Assembly (NCBI GenBank): GCA_022600195.1
Contig: JAHZKX010000018.1
Coordinates: 124,001 to 188,000, forward strand
Direction of reading: 5' to 3'
DNA length: 64,000 bases
From: Planctomycetota bacterium
GTDB lineage: Bacteria > Planctomycetota > Planctomycetia > Planctomycetales > Planctomycetaceae
Shown here one piece after another: positions 56,637 to 64,000 of this stretch (positions within the stretch are counted from its first letter, which is position 1; each line of letters begins with the position of its first letter). The notes under the pieces are model-generated. The model was not told the origin of the DNA. It was given only the letters and a program-made list of their open reading frames with translations, and did no database searches. A program made the position numbers and the translations under genes.

Positions 56637-58934
56637 TTATTTTCTCTTTTTCTTTTTATCGCGCAGAGATTTAGTCTTGCGGCTCTTCTTCTTTTTTTCG
56701 TTTGACTTGGCTTTTGGTGCAGACTTAGTCGACTTCTTCCCCTGATAGGTTGGTTTCTTAGTTGGTTTCTCAGTAGCAGACTTCTTTGCTTTGGAGGAAT
56801 GAGGCAGACGAAAATCCAGCTCCCGACGATCAAGGTCAATCTTTTCCACTTCAACCGTCAGGTAATCCCCAATTCGGTACTCCTGGCCGGTTCGCTCGCC
56901 AACAATGCTGAATTTGGCAACTTCCTGGCGAAAATAGTCGTGTTTACCCAGACGGCTGATATGCAACAGCCCTTCGACCGGAACATCCGTCCCTCTGCAA
57001 AAGAGGCCGAAGGTTTCGACCCCGGTAATCATCGTCTGAAGAGTTTCGATATTGTTGTCGATCATCCAGGTCAGCAGTTTTACTTTGGTTAATTCGCGCT
57101 CTGCCGATTCTGCCCGTCGTTCGCGCAGAGAAAGTTCTTTTCCCAGTTGCCTTAAACCATGAGGGCTTTGCCCTTTTCCCTTATCCGGTCGCTCCAGAAT
57201 TTCATCAATCATTCGATGAACTGTTAGATCGGGGTAACGCCTGATGGGACTGGTAAAGTGGCAATAATGATCTACCGCCAATGCATAATGGCCGAGCTCT
57301 TCATCAGTATACTCGGCCTGCTTCAAGCTGCGCAATAATGCATAATTGATAGCCTGTTCCACCGGGGTCCCGTGTACCTGCTCTACTAATTTCTGCAGAT
57401 CTTTACGGCTTTGTGCCTTTTTGAGCGTATAACCCAAGGCATTTACGAATTCGGCAAATGCTAACTGCCGAGGTGCTTCCGGTGAGGGATGCACGCGTCT
57501 CAAAAAACGCAGCCCCCGGTCATTAAAGGCTTCTGCCACAGCAATGTTTGCCGCCAGCATAAATTCTTCAATGATCTGATGACTTTCGTCATGCTCACGT
57601 TCTACTGCCCCACTGACTCGATGTTTGTCATCAAATGTGAGTTTGACCTCGGAAATGTGTAATTCTAACGCACCTGACGAAAATCGACGCCCGCGGAGAA
57701 TCATTGCCAGATGATGCATATTTTTCAGCAAATCACGAACATGACCAGAAACTTGAGCACCTTCCTGATCACGCCCCTCAACAATGGGCATCACTTGCTC
57801 ATAAGCAAATCGCTGTGTCACTTGAATTGCAGAGTTGACGAATTCCGTATGAACGGGGATGCCCTCTGCTGTGAATTCGATGAAGGCAGTCTTGGTAAAA
57901 CGGACCTGACCTTCCTGAAGACTCGCCAGTCCATTTGAAACAATCTCGGGTATCATCGGAATCACACGACCAGGTAAATAGACGCTGGTTCCACGACTTT
58001 TGGCTTCGCGATCGAGGACGGATCCCTCTTTTACAAAATGCGCTACATCTGCAATGTGCACACCCAGTAGCCAGTGGCCTTTATCGGTTCGATTCAAAGA
58101 GATGGCATCATCAAAGTCGCGCGCATCATTCGGGTCGATCGTCACGATGGTCTCTTTGGTCAGATCCCGACGGTTGCCCAGTTTTTTCTCGTCAAACAGA
58201 CTGGCCTGCTCGCGTGCTTCTTCGAGAACTTCTTCCGGAAATTCCAGCGGAATCCCAAACTCGTAGATGATCGAAAGCAGATCAACACCCGGTTTCCCAT
58301 GTGGACCGAGTACTTTGGAAATCACGCCTCGACCAAGATAGTTTTTGGAAGGAAACTGTAAAATGTCGATGACCACTTTATCTTCCGAGCTGACTCCTTT
58401 TGCACCCGGATCCCCTACGTGAATAGGCGAATTAAAAATTTTGCCATCCACGTGGACGTAACCTTCGCCCTGGGTTTCAAAATACGTTCCAACAAAAGTC
58501 GTCGATGCGCGCTCAATAATCTCCACAACCCGACCACAAAGCTGTCCACCACTGCGCCGGCGATTTATCACCGTACCATACACTTCATCGCCCGTCTGGG
58601 CGTCTCCCAGGTCACGTTCTGAAATATAGAGATCTCCGGCATGACGCTGGTCGTGCGCAATCTCATCAGGTTTATGATGGGGAATGAGATAGCCGGCACC
58701 CGAGTTGGTTTTCTTAATCATCCCGGCAATCCAGGACTCTTTTTTAACAGGGCGAATCAACCCGGAATCCGATATCAGGATATCCTTTCTGCTACGCAGA
58801 TTTTGCATCGCCTGCTCAAATTCTGTGGACGATGATTTGGACCCTCCCACTTTTTTCAACAGCGATTTTTCACGCACAGGCGTATAACCGGGCCTGGTGA
58901 CATAGTCGAGAATCTTCTTCTCAAAATCGGGCAT
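56637..58934 (-). CDS. rnr: Ribonuclease R
   Basis: A 765-residue 3'-5' exoribonuclease of the RNB family that degrades structured RNA. It has N-terminal cold-shock-type domains (about 60-230), the RNB catalytic core with Thr-Ile-Asp-Pro-Asn-Asp-Ala-Arg-Asp-Phe-Asp-Asp-Ala (Asp residues for metal binding, about 264-276), and a C-terminal S1 domain (about 640-725) followed by a very basic Lys/Ser tail. The start is ATG 58934; GTG 58937 adds one residue. It begins four bases after the stop of the HD-domain gene upstream, so the two are one unit. Confidence 0.95.
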   Translation of the reverse strand: MPDFEKKILDYVTRPGYTPVREKSLLKKVGGSKSSSTEFEQAMQNLRSRKDILISDSGLIRPVKKESWIAGMIKKTNSGAGYLIPHHKPDEIAHDQRHAGDLYISERDLGDAQTGDEVYGTVINRRRSGGQLCGRVVEIIERASTTFVGTYFETQGEGYVHVDGKIFNSPIHVGDPGAKGVSSEDKVVIDILQFPSKNYLGRGVISKVLGPHGKPGVDLLSIIYEFGIPLEFPEEVLEEAREQASLFDEKKLGNRRDLTKETIVTIDPNDARDFDDAISLNRTDKGHWLLGVHIADVAHFVKEGSVLDREAKSRGTSVYLPGRVIPMIPEIVSNGLASLQEGQVRFTKTAFIEFTAEGIPVHTEFVNSAIQVTQRFAYEQVMPIVEGRDQEGAQVSGHVRDLLKNMHHLAMILRGRRFSSGALELHISEVKLTFDDKHRVSGAVEREHDESHQIIEEFMLAANIAVAEAFNDRGLRFLRRVHPSPEAPRQLAFAEFVNALGYTLKKAQSRKDLQKLVEQVHGTPVEQAINYALLRSLKQAEYTDEELGHYALAVDHYCHFTSPIRRYPDLTVHRMIDEILERPDKGKGQSPHGLRQLGKELSLRERRAESAERELTKVKLLTWMIDNNIETLQTMITGVETFGLFCRGTDVPVEGLLHISRLGKHDYFRQEVAKFSIVGERTGQEYRIGDYLTVEVEKIDLDRRELDFRLPHSSKAKKSATEKPTKKPTYQGKKSTKSAPKAKSNEKKKKSRKTKSLRDKKKKRK

Positions 58935-58938
58935 CACC

Positions 58939-59928
58939 TTAATCCTCGGTCATTCCCTTAAATAATTTTCGCTGCAAGCGAGGCGAATAAGGTGTCCAAC
59001 TTGATGTGGAATTCAGATCGTCATCGATGAACCGCGCGAATTCATTCACTTTGGCATCCAGATTATCGAGATGATGTAAAGCAATTGCCTCCGGTGTCAT
59101 CGGCAAGCGGGCACTACCAAATTCATAAGTACCATGATGGCTGACAATCATGTGTTTCAAACGCAGTTCGGCATCTCGCGGGAACGATTCTCCTGTCATC
59201 TCCTGGTAGGCGTTGATCTTTTCAGTCAACATCTCAACACCAATTATTAAGTGACCTAATAACTGGCCTTCATCTGTATAAATGAATTCGTTCTCGTAAC
59301 CCAGTTCGCGGACTTTTCCAATGTCATGCAAAAAGACTCCCGCCAGCAGCAGACTCATATCAACTTTGGGATATAAATCGGTCAAACGCTGGGCCGTCTC
59401 CATCAAATTGACCACATGCTCTATTAAGCCCCCGTGATAAGCATGATGTGTTTTGACGCCGGCGGGCGCTTTGCAGAAATCATCCATGAGCGCTTCATCA
59501 ACCAGAAAACACTCCATTAATGTACGAATCTCGTTGTTTTCGATGCCCAGCAATATCTCGCGAAGTTTTCCCAATAACTCCTGCACATCCTGCGGCGCCT
59601 GGGGCTGAAACTCAGCAGGATCGAGATTCTCTGCAGAGACCGGTTCGATATAAGTCAGGATGACCTGCAAGGTTCCCTGAAAAAGATGCACTTTCCCTTT
59701 GGCTTGCACATAATTACCCGATTGAAAATGTTGCATTCTTTCTTCAAGAACATTCCACATCCGGGCATTCACGACCCCTGTGCAATCACGCAAATCGGCT
59801 GACAAAAAAAGGCTCGCATTACGATTGGCACGTAACTGCTTATCAACCAACAGGTAAACTTCATCTACCGTATCGCCATCCTTTAATTGATTTATATATT
59901 GTCGAGACATCTCGAGTGGGCTTTCCAT
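58939..59928 (-). CDS. YhaM-like 3'-5' exoribonuclease (OB fold + HD domain)
   Basis: About 329 residues from the ATG at 59928; a GTG at 59964 would add 12. The N-terminus (Gln-Tyr-Ile-Asn-Gln-Leu-Lys-Asp-Gly-Asp ... Asp-Cys-Thr-Gly-Val-Val-Asn-Ala-Arg-Met-Trp) is an OB-fold nucleic-acid binder. The C-terminal half is an HD phosphohydrolase with His-His-Ala-Tyr-His-Gly-Gly-Leu-Ile-Glu-His and Phe-Leu-His-Asp-Ile-Gly-Lys. This is the layout of YhaM/CbfI-type exoribonucleases. It is immediately upstream of rnr, joining two 3'-5' exonucleases in one transcript. Confidence 0.9.
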   Translation of the reverse strand: MESPLEMSRQYINQLKDGDTVDEVYLLVDKQLRANRNASLFLSADLRDCTGVVNARMWNVLEERMQHFQSGNYVQAKGKVHLFQGTLQVILTYIEPVSAENLDPAEFQPQAPQDVQELLGKLREILLGIENNEIRTLMECFLVDEALMDDFCKAPAGVKTHHAYHGGLIEHVVNLMETAQRLTDLYPKVDMSLLLAGVFLHDIGKVRELGYENEFIYTDEGQLLGHLIIGVEMLTEKINAYQEMTGESFPRDAELRLKHMIVSHHGTYEFGSARLPMTPEAIALHHLDNLDAKVNEFARFIDDDLNSTSSWTPYSPRLQRKLFKGMTED

Positions 59929-60285
59929 ACTCTGTTTTTGATCTAAAGTTTCGCTAAGAAACACAATAGAACGATCTTAAGCCGTTCGATTCTGCTCAAC
60001 AAGTCCGGCACCTGTCCGTTCTGAAAGTCTCTCTCATTTGCTTTCACAAGACAGAAAAGAATTCCAGCCAGAGACCTCATCAGGTCAGCTGAAAAGATGA
60101 AAAGATACCTAATTGTCTATACTTACGGTGATTTGAATATTTTCATTCGGTCTGATTCCGAACCTTTTGAATACGAATCTGTTCTGTTAGAATACCCGGC
60201 CATTAAAGGGGATGTCCTCCCAACATTTCCTCCTGTGAACTAATATCACGTAAACATCTTCAAAAATAATACTTAAGGAAATAAC
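59929..60285. other. Intergenic region upstream of proS
   Basis: About 360 bases between divergent genes. A TTGAAT (60167) with TAGAAT (60188) is a weak promoter candidate with a short 15-base spacer. No RNA gene is seen; a T-box leader is not evident. Confidence 0.4.
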
Positions 60286-62040
<1,755 letters not shown>

Positions 62041-62068
62041 CCTGGATGGAATTCCTGATAGTAACATT

Positions 62069-62110
62069 AAAAAAAGCCGGCAGAGAGTTATTCTCTGCCG
62101 GCTTTTTTTA
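62069..62110. terminator. Bidirectional terminator between proS and the DUF1080 gene
   Basis: An 11-bp GC-rich stem (62076-62086 with 62092-62102) with a 5-base loop, flanked by an A run on the left and a T run on the right. It can end both proS (plus) and the DUF1080 gene (minus, stop at 62138). Confidence 0.94.
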
Positions 62111-62137
62111 ATGTAAGGTGAAGTAATCACAAATCGA

Positions 62138-62821
62138 TTACTTCAGCTCCTTGATCCGAATATCTTTCCAGGCAACCGAATAAGGTCCGGTACCTTTTTT
62201 GATGCCATGCACCTGCAAACCAATAAAGCCTGATGGGTGCGACTTGTAAACGCGCTCATCTGTGAGGTCTGAAACTTGTTTACCGTTGATCCAGGTCTGA
62301 ATCCGTGGACCATTGGCAACAACGCGAAACTTGTTCCATTCTCCATCTTTCATATTCTTATGTGGCTTGCGCTGATCTTCCGGTGTCATCCAGCCAATGC
62401 CTTTACCATCGTACTTGATCGATTCGCCATAAATGTAACCGGCTTCCGCACCGTTAGCACCACTGGCTTCAATTTCCACCTGGGGACCATTCACGGCATT
62501 ATCGCCTTCTTTTTTTCGGCTGCGAGTCTGCACACCTGAGTTCAATTGGTCGTGAACTTTAACTTCAAACTCAAGTTCAAAATTTCCGTAGTTTTTCTTG
62601 GTACACAAAAATGTGTTACGGCTGCCTTCCGAAGTCGTCCCTTCAATTGTTCCGTCGACCACTTTGTAGGTAGCAGTTCCATTCTTCACCACCCAACCAT
62701 CGAGTGTCTTGCCATCGAACAGTTTCACCCAATCGGACTTCTCGCCGGCTTGTACGTTAACAGTCAGACAAACAGCCGCTAAAACGGCCAGACTGAATCC
62801 CCCTACTCGATTTCGTGTCAT
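62138..62821 (-). CDS. Secreted DUF1080 protein (3-keto-disaccharide hydrolase-like)
   Basis: About 227 residues from the ATG at 62821, which has GGAG seven bases upstream; the frame extends upstream to 62875 but that part does not look like a signal peptide. Signal peptide about 1-25 (ends Val-Gln-Ala-Gly). The mature part is a jelly-roll sandwich typical of DUF1080: Leu-Phe-Asp-Gly-Lys-Thr-Leu-Asp-Gly-Trp near the start and Trp-Lys-Asp-Ile-Arg-Ile near the end. Members of this large planctomycete family have been linked to 3-keto-glycoside hydrolysis, but this protein's substrate is unknown. Confidence 0.93.
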   Translation of the reverse strand: MTRNRVGGFSLAVLAAVCLTVNVQAGEKSDWVKLFDGKTLDGWVVKNGTATYKVVDGTIEGTTSEGSRNTFLCTKKNYGNFELEFEVKVHDQLNSGVQTRSRKKEGDNAVNGPQVEIEASGANGAEAGYIYGESIKYDGKGIGWMTPEDQRKPHKNMKDGEWNKFRVVANGPRIQTWINGKQVSDLTDERVYKSHPSGFIGLQVHGIKKGTGPYSVAWKDIRIKELK

Positions 62822-62940
62822 GATTTCTCTCCAATAAAAAGTCTCAATGTTGTTATTTGTGGATCGTTCATTCAAAGCAGACTGGCTATCTTAACAAAGC
62901 AGGATTCACATATCGAGTGGCTGTATTTGGATCAACCTGT

Positions 62941-64000
62941 TTAACGGGACAGAACTGGTCCAGGAGCATTGATCGATGTAGCCTGTTTTGAATCTCCGGG
63001 CATTTCACGGTGTTCAAATTCTGGTGGCTCTGGACTTCCGGGACGCTGATTCCGATCCAGAGTCGGTTTCTTCGGAACCGTATCACCGGTTTCTTTTGTC
63101 CACTGATCCAGTACGGTTCGGAGCCTTGTTAATTCATTCGCATACTCTGGTTTGGTCGCCAGATTGTGAAACTGGTAAGGGTCTTTTGAGACAAGATACA
63201 GTTCTTCCGCCGGACGAGGTTTTAAAAACACATCCTGCTGAAATTCATTCAACTTGCCTGCATGAAATCGTTGCCAAAGCTGTTCGCCGGAAGGAAACTC
63301 GATCGATTCCACACAGAGATTTCGCTGTTCAGGCCATGCATTACGAATGTAAAGCCAGTCGCCTGTTCGTACCATTCTCTCGTGTGCTTTAAATACGTGC
63401 CAGTTATGTTCGGCGAATGCAAAGTCACGAACTTTTTTCTCTGGATGCTTTAATATTTTTTGAAAGCTGACTCCCTGCATCCGTGGATCTCGATTCACTC
63501 CCGCCACTTCCAGGAATGTAGGACCGATATCAATAGAACTCACGAGGCTCTTCGTTACCGTACCGGGTTTGACAGCAGCAGGCCAACGCACCAGCATCGG
63601 TGTTTTAATGCCGCTGTCATAGAGCCTCGTCTTACAGCGAGGGAAGGGACGACCATTGTCGGCAAAAAAAAGAATCAGTGTGTTCTCAGCGATTCCTTGC
63701 GCCTCCAGCTCGTCCAGAATTTTTCCTGTAAAAAAATCAAGGCGGCTGATTTCATCATAATATTGTGCAAGATCCTGGCGGGTCTCAGGTGCATCAATCA
63801 GATAAGGGGGAACTACCACATCCGCTGGTTGATGAGGCGTGTATTCTTTCGATGCCTGCCATGCTCTATGTGCATCAACCGAAGCAAACCAGCAAAAAAA
63901 GGGCTTGTTCTTTGGTCTTTTTTTGAGAATCGGGACCCAGTCCGCTTCTCGACCTGGTCCCTTCCCCTTCGAAACATGGTCAAAACCGGTGAGCGCGTAT
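62941..64000 (-). CDS. Sulfatase, C-terminal part (5' end missing)
   Basis: The frame is open to the window edge, so the gene begins upstream on the minus strand. At least 352 codons are present. The part seen has the sulfatase blocks Phe-Phe-Ala-Asp-Asn-Gly, then Lys-Thr-Arg-Leu-Tyr-Asp-Ser-Gly-Ile-Lys-Thr-Pro-Met, which belong to the metal and substrate site, and Phe-Ala-Glu-His-Asn-Trp-His near the middle. The C-terminal 60 residues are polar. The formylglycine-forming Cys lies off the window. It most resembles secreted arylsulfatase or N-sulfoglucosamine-type sulfatases. It lies about 120 bases upstream of the DUF1080 gene on the same strand, a pairing that fits polysaccharide use. Confidence 0.92.
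   Translation of the reverse strand, partial: YALTGFDHVSKGKGPGREADWVPILKKRPKNKPFFCWFASVDAHRAWQASKEYTPHQPADVVVPPYLIDAPETRQDLAQYYDEISRLDFFTGKILDELEAQGIAENTLILFFADNGRPFPRCKTRLYDSGIKTPMLVRWPAAVKPGTVTKSLVSSIDIGPTFLEVAGVNRDPRMQGVSFQKILKHPEKKVRDFAFAEHNWHVFKAHERMVRTGDWLYIRNAWPEQRNLCVESIEFPSGEQLWQRFHAGKLNEFQQDVFLKPRPAEELYLVSKDPYQFHNLATKPEYANELTRLRTVLDQWTKETGDTVPKKPTLDRNQRPGSPEPPEFEHREMPGDSKQATSINAPGPVLSR

Overview
The window reads as chromosomal DNA of a planctomycete, most like the Gimesia/Planctomyces group. This is inferred from gene content, not from a search. The lineage markers are a DUF1559 protein with a prepilin-type N-terminus, a DUF1080 secreted protein, an arylsulfatase-type sulfatase, two PQQ-like beta-propeller proteins, an S41 tail-specific protease, small secreted Cys-rich proteins, and an FHA-GAF-sigma54 activator. 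Genes are moderately packed, many lack a clear Shine-Dalgarno sequence, and gaps of 300-500 bases recur. I saw no rRNA, tRNA, CRISPR array, insertion sequence, integrase or phage gene.

Layout. 1-5.8 kb: 3' part of a giant propeller/TPR protein, then two secreted Cys-rich proteins and a strong terminator. 5.8-8.1 kb: argJ and argC on the minus strand. 8.1-12.3 kb: a three-gene sugar module (PMI-like cupin, TIM-barrel isomerase, Gfo/Idh/MocA dehydrogenase) behind a possible leader peptide. 12.3-16.8 kb: greA, a BON-like protein, an orphan small protein and the sigma54 activator. 17-21.4 kb: second propeller protein, duplicated zinc-ribbon protein, lipoprotein, cardiolipin synthase. 21.5-28.6 kb, minus strand: rplT, rpmI, fliM, proA, a cNMP-binding protein, glutamate dehydrogenase and a degenerate SGNH protein. 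28.8-35.6 kb, plus strand: M20-type peptidase, the isoprenoid pair ispA-dxs with a 1-nt overlap, a secreted orphan and a degenerate GGDEF protein. 35.6-40.9 kb, minus strand: beta-helix/diheme cytochrome fusion, aldehyde dehydrogenase-like protein, DUF1559 protein. 41-49.5 kb, plus strand: TetR regulator, tail-specific protease, dihydroorotate dehydrogenase-like protein, ABC exporter pair, MFS transporter. 49.5-60 kb: small orphan, fatty acid desaturase (+), gcvT, the sdhCAB operon, and a two-exoribonuclease pair (YhaM-like and RNase R). 60.3-64 kb: proS, DUF1080 protein and a sulfatase that runs off the right edge.

Most genes are housekeeping: arginine and proline synthesis, glutamate and one-carbon metabolism, isoprenoid precursors, succinate dehydrogenase, translation, RNA decay. 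I found no clear new defence or mobile system. The most notable signals are: the single-protein fusion of a beta-helix and a diheme cytochrome module; a TetR promoter with a perfect 14-bp palindrome exactly in its 17-bp spacer; a likely pseudo-SGNH protein and a likely pseudo-GGDEF protein; a short motif repeated in intergenic DNA near sdhC and the tail-specific protease; and the compact sugar module.
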